Part shown: one piece after another, positions 32,998 through 42,181 of the stretch
How the letters are laid out: each line of letters opens with the position of its first letter
How positions within the stretch are numbered: the first letter of the stretch is position 1
Origin: Chelonobacter sp050613185
GTDB lineage: Bacteria > Pseudomonadota > Gammaproteobacteria > Enterobacterales > Pasteurellaceae
Direction of reading: 5' to 3'
Assembly (NCBI RefSeq): GCF_050613185.1
Contig: NZ_CP192511.1
Span: forward strand, 1,240,001 to 1,304,000
Length of the DNA stretch: 64,000 nt
Translations under genes and position numbers: made by a program
Notes under the pieces: model-generated
Database searches by the model: none
Told to the model about the DNA's origin: nothing
Seen by the model: only the letters and a program-made list of their open reading frames with translations

Positions 32998-35622
32998 ATG
33001 AAAACCACCGCAGACATCAGACGCGATTTTTTGCGTTTTTTTGAAACCAAAGGACACCAAATCGTCGCCAGCAGTTCGCTGGTGCCGGAAAACGATCCGA
33101 CCCTGCTGTTCACCAACGCAGGCATGAACCAGTTTAAAGACGTCTTTTTAGGACAAGATCAACGCAGCTATAAACGTGCCACCAGTTCCCAACGCTGTGT
33201 GCGTGCCGGTGGGAAACACAACGATTTGGAAAACGTCGGCTACACCGCACGCCATCACACCTTCTTTGAAATGCTGGGCAACTTCAGCTTCGGCGATTAT
33301 TTCAAACATGATGCAATCCAATTCGCATGGGAATTTTTGACCTCGGCACAATGGTTGAACCTGCCGAAAGAAAAATTGTGGGTCACGGTGTATGAAAGCG
33401 ATCAAGAAGCCTACGATATTTGGAACCAAATTGTCGGTGTGCCGGCGGAGCGGATCGTGCGTATCGGCGACAACAAAGGCGCGCCGTATGCCTCGGATAA
33501 CTTCTGGCAAATGGGCGACACCGGCCCGTGCGGCCCTTGTACCGAAATTTTCTATGATCACGGCGATCACATTTGGGGCGGGCCTCCGGGGTCGGCGGAA
33601 GAAGACGGCGACCGTTACATCGAAATTTGGAACGTGGTATTTATGCAATATAACCGCCAAGCAAACGGCGAAATGTTGCCGTTGCCGAAGCCGTCGGTCG
33701 ATACCGGCATGGGCTTGGAACGGATCAGTGCGGTGTTGCAACATGTCAATTCCAACTACGAGATTGATATTTTCCGCCGTTTAGTCAGCAAAGCGGCGGA
33801 AATTATCGGCGCGGTCGATTTGAAAAGCAAATCGCTGAATGTGATTGCCGATCATATCCGCTCTTGCGCTTATTTGATCGCCGACGGCGTGATCCCGTCC
33901 AACGAAGGGCGCGGTTATGTGCTGCGTCGCATTATCCGCCGCGCGGTGCGTCACGGGCATTTATTGGGCGCAAAAGGCGCGTTTTTCTATCAATTAGTGC
34001 CGACCTTGATTGAGGTGATGGCGGAAGCGGGTACGGAATTAAAAGCCCGGCAAGCGCAAATTGAAAAATGGCTGCGTCAAGAAGAAGAGCAGTTTGCGCG
34101 CACCCTTGAGCGCGGTTTAATCTTATTAGACGAAGCCTTAAGCAAAGTAGAAAACAATATGTTATTGGGCGAAGTGGTATTCAAACTGTACGACACTTAC
34201 GGCTTCCCGTACGATTTAACCGCCGACATTTGCCGCGAAAAAGGGATCGCCATTGACCAAGCCGGTTTTGATCGTGCGATGGAAGCGCAACGCCAGCAAG
34301 CGCAAGCGGCAAGCAATTTCGGCGTCGATTATAGCAATGTGATTACCGTTGAAGGAGAAACCGCCTTTGAAGGCTACACTGCCGCCGAGAGTTTGGCGAA
34401 AGTGACCGCACTTTTCCGTGACGGCAAAGCGGTGGATTCCATTCAAGCCGGGCAAAGTGCGGTGGTGGTACTGGAAAACACCCCGTTCTACGGCGAATCG
34501 GGGGGACAAATCGGCGACAGCGGGCGTTTAGAAAGCCAAAGTGCGGTTTTTACAGTTAAAGATACGCAAAAATACGGCAAAGTGTTCGGGCATATCGGTG
34601 AATTACAACAGGGCGAGTTGAAAGTCGGACAGAGCCTGAATGCGGTGGTTGATAGCGCGCGTCGCGATAAAACCGCACTGAACCACTCGGCAACACATTT
34701 ATTGCATGCGGCATTGCGCCAAATTTTAGGCACGCACGTCAGTCAAAAAGGTTCGTTGGTATCCGACAGCATTTTACGTTTCGACTTCGCACAGTCGGAA
34801 GCGATCAGCAAAGCACAGCTCAATCAAATTGAAGATGTGGTCAATCAGCATATCCGCGCCAACTATCCGGTCATCACCGAAATTATGGATTTAGAGGCGG
34901 CGAAAGCCAAAGGGGCGATGGCGTTGTTCGGTGAAAAATACAGCGAACAAGTGCGGGTGTTGTCGATGGGCGAGTTCTCCACCGAACTGTGCGGCGGGAT
35001 CCACGCTAAACGCACCGGCGACATCGGTTTGTTTAAAATCGTGTCCGAAGGCGCGATTGCGGCAGGGATTCGTCGGATTGAAGCGCTCACCGGCGCGAAT
35101 GCGATTAACTGGCTGCACCAGCAGCAAGCGGTGTTGCAACAAAGTGCAGAGCTGTTGAAAACCGATGGCAGTAGCTTGGTGGAAAAAATCCAACAACTGC
35201 AAGCACGCAATAAACTGGCGGAAAAAGAGCTGCAACTGCTCAAAGAAAAAGCGGCGCAACAAGCGGGGAGTGATTTGGCGAAACAGGTTGAAACCATCAA
35301 CGGTGTGCACGTGTTATTACAACGGTTGGACGGCGTAGAAGCAAAATCGTTACGCGTCATGGTCGATGACCTGAAAAACCAACTGGGTTCGGCCGTTATT
35401 GCTTTTGCTTCGGTAGCGGACGGCAAAGTCAATCTGATTGTCGGCGTAACCGCGGATTTAACCGCCAAAGTTAAGGCCGGCGAACTGGTCAATCTCATGG
35501 CGCAGCAAGTCGGCGGCAAAGGCGGTGGTCGCCCTGATTTGGCAATGGCCGGCGGTTCCCAAGTTGAGAATGTGGCAATTGCGTTGGCCGCGGCAAAAAC
35601 CAGCTTAGAAAATCAGTTATAA
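32998..35622 (+). CDS. alaS: Alanyl-tRNA synthetase
   Basis: This class II synthetase charges tRNA-Ala and edits mischarged Ser and Gly. The 874 residues have the usual size. Visible parts are the catalytic domain (MKTTADIRRDFLRFFETKGH; TNAGMNQFKDVFLG), motif 3 region DTGMGLERI, the editing domain zinc motifs HSATHLLHAALR and CGGIHAKRTGDIG, and the C-terminal domain ending with GGKGGGRPDLAMAGG. The gene order alaS-csrA is conserved in gamma-proteobacteria. Confidence 0.98.
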   Translation: MKTTADIRRDFLRFFETKGHQIVASSSLVPENDPTLLFTNAGMNQFKDVFLGQDQRSYKRATSSQRCVRAGGKHNDLENVGYTARHHTFFEMLGNFSFGDYFKHDAIQFAWEFLTSAQWLNLPKEKLWVTVYESDQEAYDIWNQIVGVPAERIVRIGDNKGAPYASDNFWQMGDTGPCGPCTEIFYDHGDHIWGGPPGSAEEDGDRYIEIWNVVFMQYNRQANGEMLPLPKPSVDTGMGLERISAVLQHVNSNYEIDIFRRLVSKAAEIIGAVDLKSKSLNVIADHIRSCAYLIADGVIPSNEGRGYVLRRIIRRAVRHGHLLGAKGAFFYQLVPTLIEVMAEAGTELKARQAQIEKWLRQEEEQFARTLERGLILLDEALSKVENNMLLGEVVFKLYDTYGFPYDLTADICREKGIAIDQAGFDRAMEAQRQQAQAASNFGVDYSNVITVEGETAFEGYTAAESLAKVTALFRDGKAVDSIQAGQSAVVVLENTPFYGESGGQIGDSGRLESQSAVFTVKDTQKYGKVFGHIGELQQGELKVGQSLNAVVDSARRDKTALNHSATHLLHAALRQILGTHVSQKGSLVSDSILRFDFAQSEAISKAQLNQIEDVVNQHIRANYPVITEIMDLEAAKAKGAMALFGEKYSEQVRVLSMGEFSTELCGGIHAKRTGDIGLFKIVSEGAIAAGIRRIEALTGANAINWLHQQQAVLQQSAELLKTDGSSLVEKIQQLQARNKLAEKELQLLKEKAAQQAGSDLAKQVETINGVHVLLQRLDGVEAKSLRVMVDDLKNQLGSAVIAFASVADGKVNLIVGVTADLTAKVKAGELVNLMAQQVGGKGGGRPDLAMAGGSQVENVAIALAAAKTSLENQL

Positions 35623-35640
35623 TTTCCAATAATCTTAAAA

Positions 35641-35888
35641 ACGGAGCACTTGCTCTGTTTCAAGCGGATGACAAAGTCTCTTTCTCTAATCATTTCCCTC
35701 CCTCCGTATGCGGAGGGAGGTGTCCGAAGGACGGAGGGAGGCATAAATCATTTTAAAAATGAATATGTTGCATTTTCATATTACCCCTCCCTCCCCATTT
35801 TTCTTACGAAAAATGGTACTCCCTCCGCACGCGGAGGGAGAGAAGTAAGTTTGTCAGCAATCTGAAGCGGGGCGCTTGCCCTGTTTTA
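35641..35888. repeat. Composite hairpin repeat element between alaS and csrA
   Basis: This roughly 250-bp stretch contains three strong hairpins: 35697-35706 with 35711-35720 (CCTCCCTCCG arms), 35795-35803 with 35808-35816 (CCATTTTTC arms) and 35819-35828 with 35831-35840 (CTCCCTCCGC arms, 2-nt loop). The outer flanks (about 35641-35678 and 35850-35886) are imperfect inverted repeats with TGACAAAG and TTTGTCA at their inner ends, the same motif as in the 4359-4581 element. The CTCCCTCCGC hairpin also occurs at 27493. A miniature mobile element is likely. Its one open frame (71 codons) is spurious. Confidence 0.65.
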
Positions 35889-36024
35889 TTTTGTGTGCTA
35901 CCGCACATTTTCCGGTTTTTCCAGTCACTTTTTTTAATAAAATAAAGTATTATCAATATATGTTATTTTTCAAAAATAAATATTTTATAGTGACTGAGCC
36001 AAGCTATTCTGTAGGAGGTGGGAC

Positions 36025-36210
36025 ATGCTGATTCTGACAAGGAAAATCGGTGAAAGTCTGTTAATCGGGGAAGACATCTCGATCTCTGTTCTCAGTGTTC
36101 GTGGTAATCAGGTCAAAATTGGAGTTGACGCTCCAAAAGATGTCTCAGTACATCGGGAAGAGATCTATCAGCGTCTAAAAGAAGATGTTGTAGAAGAAAA
36201 AGTTGATTAA
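36025..36210 (+). CDS. csrA: Carbon storage regulator CsrA
   Basis: CsrA is a dimeric RNA-binding protein that represses or activates translation by binding GGA motifs in leaders. The 61 residues match the family almost exactly (MLILTRKIGESLLIGEDISISVLS; VHREEIYQRL), including the RNA-contact residues near R6 and the VHREEI strand (R44). The RBS AGGAGGTGGGAC itself contains GGA motifs, which would allow autoregulation as in E. coli. Confidence 0.98.
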   Translation: MLILTRKIGESLLIGEDISISVLSVRGNQVKIGVDAPKDVSVHREEIYQRLKEDVVEEKVD

Positions 36211-36228
36211 TAATAGGGAGTTATATCA

Positions 36229-37596
36229 ATGGCAAAATTAACCTGTTTTAAAGCTTATGATGTGCGTGGTCGTTTGGGTGACGAATTAAATGCCGATATC
36301 GCTTATCGTATCGGACGTGCATTTGGGCAATTTCTGCAACCGAAGCGCGTCGTGGTCGGTGGTGATGTGCGTTTAAGCAGCAAAGAACTGAAAAGCGCGC
36401 TGACTAACGGTTTGTTAGATTCCGGCGTTGATGTGATCGATTTGGGCTTGACCGGAACCGAAGAAGTCTATTTCGCGACCTCATACTTGAACACCGATGG
36501 CGGAATCGAAGTCACCGCCAGCCATAATCCGATGGATTATAACGGTTTGAAATTTGTGAAAGCCGGTTCGCGTCCGATTAGTTCTGACAGCGGTTTAGGT
36601 GACATCCAACGCTTGGCAGAAGAAAACAATTTCCCGGAAGTGGCTCAACGCGGCGAGTATAAACAGCTTTCGGTGTTGAAAGAGTATGTCGATCACTTAT
36701 TAACCTACGTGAATCTGGACAACTTCAACAAACCGTTAAAATTGGTCATCAATTCCGGTAACGGCGCAGCAGGGCATGTGATTGACGAATTGGAAGCGCG
36801 CTTTAAAGAGAAAGCGCCGCTAGTCAGCTTTATCAAAGTGCATAACGAGCCGGACGGCAGCTTCCCGCACGGTATCCCTAACCCGATTTTGCATGAAAAC
36901 CGCCAAGATACCATTGATGCGGTGTTGGCGAACAAAGCGGATATGGGGATTGCCTTTGACGGCGACTTCGACCGCTGCTTCCTGTTTGATGAAAACGCCA
37001 CCTTTATCGAAGGTTACTATATCGTCGGTTTGTTGGGACAAGCGTTCTTAGCCAAAAATCCGGGGGCGAAAATTATTCTGGATCCGCGTTTAATGTGGAA
37101 TACGGTTGAATTAGTCGAAGACATGGGCGGCGAAGCGGTCGTATCCAAGTCCGGACACTCGTTTATCAAAGAAAAAATGCGTGCGGTGGACGCGATCTAT
37201 GGCGGCGAAATGAGTGCACACCACTATTTCCGTGATTTCTTCTACTGTGACAGCGGTATGATTCCGTGGTTGTTGGCGGCAGAATTACTCTGTACCACCG
37301 GCAAGAGCTTAGGACAGCTGGTCGGCGACCGTCTGAATGCCTATCCGTCTCCGGGCGAAATCAACAGCAAACTGACGGATGCGCCGGCGGCAATTGCGCG
37401 TGTGCGCGCATTCTATGAGAAAGACGCGCTTGCAGTGGATGAAATGGACGGTATCAGCATTGAATACCCAACTTGGCGTTTCAATCTGCGCAGTTCGAAT
37501 ACCGAACCGGTGGTGCGGCTAAATCTGGAAACCCGCGGCGATAAAGCGTTAATGGAAGAGAAAACCGCCGAGATCTTAGCCTTACTTCGCGCCTAG
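36229..37596 (+). CDS. manB: Phosphomannomutase / phosphohexomutase
   Basis: This enzyme interconverts mannose 6-phosphate and mannose 1-phosphate for GDP-mannose and surface polysaccharide synthesis; related enzymes also accept glucose phosphates. The 455 residues show the phosphoserine loop TASHNPMDYNGLK (about 97-109), the magnesium loop DGDFDRC (about 244-250), the sugar-specificity loop GEMSAHHYF (about 325-333; the GEMSAH form is typical of mannomutases) and the phosphate-binding RSSNTEPVVRLN. It is 18 bp after csrA and is followed by a terminator and galU. Confidence 0.9.
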   Translation: MAKLTCFKAYDVRGRLGDELNADIAYRIGRAFGQFLQPKRVVVGGDVRLSSKELKSALTNGLLDSGVDVIDLGLTGTEEVYFATSYLNTDGGIEVTASHNPMDYNGLKFVKAGSRPISSDSGLGDIQRLAEENNFPEVAQRGEYKQLSVLKEYVDHLLTYVNLDNFNKPLKLVINSGNGAAGHVIDELEARFKEKAPLVSFIKVHNEPDGSFPHGIPNPILHENRQDTIDAVLANKADMGIAFDGDFDRCFLFDENATFIEGYYIVGLLGQAFLAKNPGAKIILDPRLMWNTVELVEDMGGEAVVSKSGHSFIKEKMRAVDAIYGGEMSAHHYFRDFFYCDSGMIPWLLAAELLCTTGKSLGQLVGDRLNAYPSPGEINSKLTDAPAAIARVRAFYEKDALAVDEMDGISIEYPTWRFNLRSSNTEPVVRLNLETRGDKALMEEKTAEILALLRA

Positions 37597-37610
37597 TTTT
37601 CCGCTACAAT

Positions 37611-37647
37611 AAACACCGTTTTGAAGAATACCAAAACGGTGTTTTTC
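37611..37647 (+). terminator. Terminator after manB
   Basis: AAACACCGTTTT (37611-37622) pairs perfectly with 37633-37644, followed by further T residues. It separates manB from galU. Confidence 0.8.
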
Positions 37648-37678
37648 TATCTGCAAATAATAAATGAAAGGACTTTCC

Positions 37679-38566
37679 ATGAAAGCGATTATCCCCGTAG
37701 CCGGATTAGGCACGCGTATGCTGCCTGCCACCAAGGCCATTCCGAAAGAGATGTTGACCATCGTTGATAAACCGTTGATTCAATATGTGGTCAGCGAATG
37801 TGTTCATGCCGGGATTAAAGAGATCGTGCTAGTGACCCATTCGTCGAAAAACTCGATCGAAAACCATTTTGATACTTCTTATGAACTGGAGTCGATGTTG
37901 GAAAAACGGGTGAAGCGTCAGTTGCTGGAAGAAGTGCGTTCGATTATTCCGCCCGGTGTGACGATTATGCACGTGCGTCAGGGGCACGCAAAGGGTTTAG
38001 GACACGCAGTATTGTGTGCTAAGCCTTTGGTTGGCGATGAGCCATTTGTAGTGGTGCTGCCGGATGTGATTCTGGCGGAATTCAGTGCCGATCAAAAAAC
38101 CGAAAACTTGGCGGCAATGCTGAAACGCTTTGCTGAAACCCAAACCAGCCAAATTATGGTCGCACCGGTTGCGCCGCAAGAGGTGAGTAACTACGGCATT
38201 GTCGATTGTAATGGCGTTGAACTGAGTGGCGGCGCAAGTGCGGTCATCAACAATATCGTGGAGAAACCGAGCATTACAGAGGCGCCATCAAATTTATCGG
38301 TGGTCGGACGCTATGTTTTTTCTGCTTCTATTTGGAGTTTATTGGCAAAAACCCCGGTCGGCGTCGGTGATGAAATTCAACTGACCGATGCGATTGATAT
38401 GTTAATCGCACAAGAAACGGTAGAAGCCTTCCATATGAGCGGTAAAAGTTTCGACTGCGGCGATAAACTGGGCTATCTGCAAGCGATTGTGGAATACGGC
38501 ACGCAACATCCGAAATTGGCAAACGAATTTAAACGGTATTTAAAACAGTTTGCCGATACGTTGTAA
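37679..38566 (+). CDS. galU: UTP-glucose-1-phosphate uridylyltransferase
   Basis: GalU makes UDP-glucose for lipooligosaccharide and other glycans. The 295 residues start MKAIIPVAGLGTRMLPATKAIPKEML, the nucleotide-binding signature, and include VRQGHAKGLGHAVLCAKPLV, LPDVIL and IVEKPS. An in-frame ATG at 37664 exists, but the one at 37679 follows AAAGGA by 7 bases and matches the family N-terminus. Confidence 0.97.
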   Translation: MKAIIPVAGLGTRMLPATKAIPKEMLTIVDKPLIQYVVSECVHAGIKEIVLVTHSSKNSIENHFDTSYELESMLEKRVKRQLLEEVRSIIPPGVTIMHVRQGHAKGLGHAVLCAKPLVGDEPFVVVLPDVILAEFSADQKTENLAAMLKRFAETQTSQIMVAPVAPQEVSNYGIVDCNGVELSGGASAVINNIVEKPSITEAPSNLSVVGRYVFSASIWSLLAKTPVGVGDEIQLTDAIDMLIAQETVEAFHMSGKSFDCGDKLGYLQAIVEYGTQHPKLANEFKRYLKQFADTL

Positions 38567-38600
38567 TTACTAAAACGCTTGGGTATATTTAGTCATAAAA

Positions 38601-38650
38601 ATCTGCACCTTAGTCAGTTGGTTTTGGAGTCCAACTTTTGGGGTGCAGAT
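38601..38650. mobile_element. 50-bp IS3-type end remnant or mini-element
   Basis: ATCTGCACC (38601-38609) and GGTGCAGAT (38642-38650) are perfect 9-bp terminal inverted repeats. Inside are AGTTGG (38616-38621) and CCAACT (38631-38636). The right side read on the minus strand gives TGATCTGCACCCC followed by AAAAGTTGG, which resembles the IS end at 13521-13540 (GATCTGCCCC then AAAAAGTTA). It looks like an IS150-type element deleted down to its two ends. It has no T run, so it is a poor terminator. Confidence 0.55.
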
Positions 38651-38686
38651 CAATTGAGGGCGTTTTGTTTATAGCGTATGGTTGAC

Positions 38687-39646
38687 CTAGCTTTCCGTTT
38701 CTTCTAAAGCATAAGGCAACGGATACAAACACAACGGCTGTGCGTTTGCTTCGCGTAAACGGAATTGTTGATGGGATTCGCTGTCATTTGCCAGCACCAC
38801 TTGTAACCACAATACCTTATTATGTTCAACGAAATTCACCACTGCGCCGGTTTTGCGCCAGTTGTTTTCTAACCGCACTTCGATTCCCTCACCTAACGAA
38901 GGCTTGCCATCGGCTTGTCCGACCAAGGTAAACAAGGCGCGTTTGTTTGCGCCACGGTATTTGGCGCGGGCGATGGTTTCTTGTCCGATATAACAGCCTT
39001 TATGGAAGGAAACGGTTTGTTCCAGCAGCTGCAAATTAAGGGCTTGCGGAATAAATTGATTTTGTGTTTCTGCGCTCAACACCGGCACGCCGTCTTGAAT
39101 ATCGAGCAAATCCCACGCATTTTCGGTTTCGGTAAGGGTAATGCTCGGGTTTTGCCGGCTAATCAACAGCCAACGTGGTTGCGCACGTTCGATATAAACC
39201 AGAAGTTCGCCATTTTGTTCAAGCAGCGGATTCTCTGCATTGGGTAATGGCGAGCCGAAAGTGGATAGTGCTTCGGCCGCCTGCACCCCGGCAAAACCCA
39301 GTAAAGTGCGGTCATTGACTTCACTAAAACTGACGTTGGAGAACACGGCATATTTTTTCAGTTGCTCCAATGCAATCGGTAACAACGCCTTGCGGATAAT
39401 AAAATAGAATTGGGTTTGACTTAAACGCAGCAGACGGAAAACCGACCACACTTTGCCTTTCGGATCACAATGGGCGGTTAAGGTTGAATGCCCGATCGCC
39501 AGTTTGCTGACATCGGTGGTTAATTGCCCTTGCAGGAATGTTTCGCTATCCTCACCGTTCACTTCCAGGAGTCGAAATTGGTTTAGCGGACAAATTATCT
39601 TCGGGTTGCTATCGGTCAGGCGCGGATATTGGCAATGTGCAATCAT
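38687..39646 (-). CDS. ygfZ: YgfZ, folate-binding Fe-S cluster assembly protein
   Basis: YgfZ is a tetrahydrofolate-binding protein of the GcvT-like fold needed for activity of some Fe-S enzymes such as the tRNA methylthiotransferase MiaB. The 319 residues contain the diagnostic motif KGCYIGQE (about 217-224), with the functional Cys, and the N-terminal LEVNGEDSETFLQGQLTTDV. A USS lies in the gene and another just upstream. It is divergent from the DUF302 gene, with about 210 bp between them. Confidence 0.93.
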   Translation of the reverse strand: MIAHCQYPRLTDSNPKIICPLNQFRLLEVNGEDSETFLQGQLTTDVSKLAIGHSTLTAHCDPKGKVWSVFRLLRLSQTQFYFIIRKALLPIALEQLKKYAVFSNVSFSEVNDRTLLGFAGVQAAEALSTFGSPLPNAENPLLEQNGELLVYIERAQPRWLLISRQNPSITLTETENAWDLLDIQDGVPVLSAETQNQFIPQALNLQLLEQTVSFHKGCYIGQETIARAKYRGANKRALFTLVGQADGKPSLGEGIEVRLENNWRKTGAVVNFVEHNKVLWLQVVLANDSESHQQFRLREANAQPLCLYPLPYALEETES

Positions 39647-39855
39647 ATTTGGCTCTCACAGTGTTGTCAAAACGGTTATCAAGTGCGGTTTCGGGGTATT
39701 TTATACCGATTTAACGCAAGACGCTATCCGTGTTATTGCGAATTATTCGCGCTTAAATTGAGATCAAATCTTAAATTATTGGTTTTTTATCACAAGTGTG
39801 CGGCAGTTATTAGGCTTATGCTGAAATTCTATGATCTGTTTTAAAGGAGAACACA

Positions 39856-40305
39856 ATGAAATTGAAAAAAACACTCGCTTTGGCTACGGCAATGTTGCCG
39901 GTGTTGGCACAAGCCGAATTGGCGGATAACGGTTTGTTAACGGTTGCCAGTCAATATGACGCGCCAAAAACGGTGCAGTTAATTGAAAAAGCGGTCACCG
40001 ACAAAGGCATGACGATTTTCGGTGTCATTGACCATCAAAAAGCGGCAAAAGATCACGATTTAACCATGCCGGCGGCAACGGTGATTTTATTCGGCACCCC
40101 GAAAGCCGGTACGCCGTTGATGATTCAATCGCCAACCTTGGCAATTGATCTACCACTGAAAGCCTTGGTTTGGGAAGATCAAGCCGGTAAGGTTTTTGTC
40201 TCGTTGAACAAAGCGGAATTTTTAGGGCAACGTCACGGCGTGCCGGCGGATATTTCGAAAAAATTATCCGGGGCGGAAACCTTAATTCCAAATAGCGTGA
40301 AGTAA
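39856..40305 (+). CDS. Exported DUF302-domain protein
   Basis: This 149-residue protein has a clear signal peptide (MKLKKTLALATAMLPVLAQA, cleavage after about 20) and then a DUF302 domain: VASQYDAPKTVQLIEKAVTDKGMTIFGVIDHQKAAKD, PATVILFGTPKAGTPLM and AIDLPLKALVWEDQAGKVFVS. DUF302 folds are small alpha/beta dimers of unknown function, found in periplasmic proteins. AAAGGAG lies 8 bases before the ATG. A USS-pair terminator follows. Confidence 0.85.
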   Translation: MKLKKTLALATAMLPVLAQAELADNGLLTVASQYDAPKTVQLIEKAVTDKGMTIFGVIDHQKAAKDHDLTMPAATVILFGTPKAGTPLMIQSPTLAIDLPLKALVWEDQAGKVFVSLNKAEFLGQRHGVPADISKKLSGAETLIPNSVK

Positions 40306-40335
40306 TCACAGCGTAACGAATTGCTCCCAATAAAA

Positions 40336-40370
40336 AACCGCACTTTGCATACAAGATACAAAGTGCGGTT
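40336..40370. terminator. Bidirectional USS-pair terminator between DUF302 gene and pckA
   Basis: AACCGCACTTTG (40336-40347) pairs perfectly with CAAAGTGCGGTT (40359-40370), with A/T-rich flanks on both sides suited to both converging genes. Confidence 0.8.
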
Positions 40371-40389
40371 ATTATTTTAAATCAACAGA

Positions 40390-41994
40390 TTACGCTTTCG
40401 GACCTGCCGCAACCAAGGCTTTGCCTTCGTCGTTATCGGTATATTTGTCGAAGTTTTTGGCAAAACGTCCTGCCAAATCTTCCGCTTTCGCCTGCCATTG
40501 GGCTTTATCGGCATAGGTATCGCGCGGATCCAAGATTGCAGGATCAACGCCCGGAAGTGCGGTCGGAATCGCCAAATCGAAGATTGGTAATTGTTTCATT
40601 TCCGCTTTTTCAATCGAACCGTCTAAGATTGCGTCAATGATACCACGGGTATCTTTGATGGAAATCCGTTTGCCGGTACCGTTCCAGCCGGTGTTGACCA
40701 AATAGGCTTCTGCGCCGGAGGCTTGCATGCGTTTCACCAGCACTTCCGCATATTGGGTCGGGTGCAATGACAAGAATGCCGCGCCGAAGCAAGCCGAGAA
40801 GGTTGGCGTCGGTTCGGTGATACCGCGCTCTGTACCAGCCAATTTCGCGGTGAAGCCGGACAGGAAGTAGTATTGGGTTTGCTCCGGAGTCAGTTTGGAA
40901 ACCGGCGGCAACACGCCGAACGCATCCGCAGTCAGGAAGATCACTTTTTTCGCATGTCCCGCTTTGGAAACCGGTTTAACGATGTTTTGGATATGATAAA
41001 TCGGGTAAGAAACACGGGTGTTTTCGGTTTTCGAACCGTCGTTGAAATCGACTGTGCCGTCTGCCAACACCACCACGTTTTCTAACAAGGCATCACGTTT
41101 GATTGCACGGTAAATATCCGGCTCGGCTTCTTCCGACAGGTTGATGGTTTTGGCATAGCAACCGCCTTCGTAGTTGAACACGCCTTCATCGTCCCAGCCG
41201 TGCTCGTCATCACCGATTAAACGGCGTTTCGGATCGGTGGACAGGGTGGTTTTACCGGTGCCGGACAAGCCGAAGAACACCGCGACATCACCGTCTTCGC
41301 CCACATTGGCGGAACAGTGCATGGAAGCCACGCCTTTTAACGGCAGGAAGTAGTTCATCATCGAGAACATGCCTTTTTTCATTTCGCCGCCGTACCAAGT
41401 ACCGCCGATCAACTGCACGCCTTCGGTCAGGTTAAACGCCACAAAGTTTTCGGAGTTCAAGCCTTGTTCTTTCCAGTTCGGATTGGTGGTTTTCGAGCCG
41501 TTCAACACAGTGAAATCCGGTTTGAAATTTTTCAGTTCTTCTTCGCTTGGGCGAATAAACATATTTTTCACGAAATGCGCCTGCCATGCCACTTCGGTCA
41601 CGATCCGCACCGCTAAACGAGTGTCCGGGTTGGTGCCGCAGAACGCATCAATCACAAACAGACGTTTGCCGGACAGCTGATCGGCAACCAATTTTTTCAG
41701 GCTCGTCCAAGTGTCTTGGCTCATCGGTTTGTTGTCGTTTTTGGCGTTGTCGCTGGTCCACCACACGCTATCTTTGGTTTTGTCGTCCAACACGATATAT
41801 TTGTCTTTCGGCGAACGGCCGGTGAAAATCCCGGTATCAACCGCCACCGCACCGGTGGTGGTCAATGTGCCTTTTTCATAGCCTTGCAAACCGGCTTTGG
41901 TTTCTTCTTCAAACAAAAATTCATAACTTGGGTTATACACCACTTCGGTGACACCGTTGATACCCAATACTGCTAATTCGTTTGCTACTGACAT
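40390..41994 (-). CDS. pckA: Phosphoenolpyruvate carboxykinase (ATP)
   Basis: This enzyme interconverts oxaloacetate and ATP with phosphoenolpyruvate, CO2 and ADP. In Pasteurellaceae it often runs in the carboxylating direction during succinate fermentation. The 534 residues contain TGRSPKDKYIV (substrate site), the GGTWYGGEMKKGMFSMMNY block, the kinase P-loop GLSGTGKTTLS with the metal site RRLIGDDEHGW, and RISIKDTRGIIDAIL. hslO lies upstream in the same orientation with its own terminator. Confidence 0.98.
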   Translation of the reverse strand: MSVANELAVLGINGVTEVVYNPSYEFLFEEETKAGLQGYEKGTLTTTGAVAVDTGIFTGRSPKDKYIVLDDKTKDSVWWTSDNAKNDNKPMSQDTWTSLKKLVADQLSGKRLFVIDAFCGTNPDTRLAVRIVTEVAWQAHFVKNMFIRPSEEELKNFKPDFTVLNGSKTTNPNWKEQGLNSENFVAFNLTEGVQLIGGTWYGGEMKKGMFSMMNYFLPLKGVASMHCSANVGEDGDVAVFFGLSGTGKTTLSTDPKRRLIGDDEHGWDDEGVFNYEGGCYAKTINLSEEAEPDIYRAIKRDALLENVVVLADGTVDFNDGSKTENTRVSYPIYHIQNIVKPVSKAGHAKKVIFLTADAFGVLPPVSKLTPEQTQYYFLSGFTAKLAGTERGITEPTPTFSACFGAAFLSLHPTQYAEVLVKRMQASGAEAYLVNTGWNGTGKRISIKDTRGIIDAILDGSIEKAEMKQLPIFDLAIPTALPGVDPAILDPRDTYADKAQWQAKAEDLAGRFAKNFDKYTDNDEGKALVAAGPKA

Positions 41995-42114
41995 AATTAC
42001 CTCGATAAAGTTTATTAAGTTTAAAATTGAAATCCGCAGTTATTGTAGAAGAAAAAATAAAATAAAAATGTTATCTGGATCAAACTATTCAACATCGTTG
42101 TCAGAAAAAAAGTG

Positions 42115-42141
42115 AAAGCGCGCCGAATTTAGGCGCGCTTT
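42115..42141 (-). terminator. Terminator after hslO
   Basis: AAAGCGCGCC (42115-42124) pairs perfectly with GGCGCGCTTT (42132-42141). On the minus strand it continues into TCACTTTTTTT. It lies between hslO and pckA, so pckA has its own promoter. Confidence 0.75.
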
Positions 42142-42181
42142 TTACGAGAATTATAAATTGCTGTTATGTAATTGTTGAGGC

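Noticed and set aside
34863..35519. 218-codon open frame antisense to alaS
   Set aside because: It is the reverse shadow of a strongly conserved gene, Ser/Ala-rich with no domain pattern or ribosome binding site.
35650..35865. 71-codon open frame between alaS and csrA
   Set aside because: It runs through the hairpin repeats; its residues only reflect the CTCCCTCCGC/GCGGAGGGAG arms. No ribosome binding site or family resemblance.
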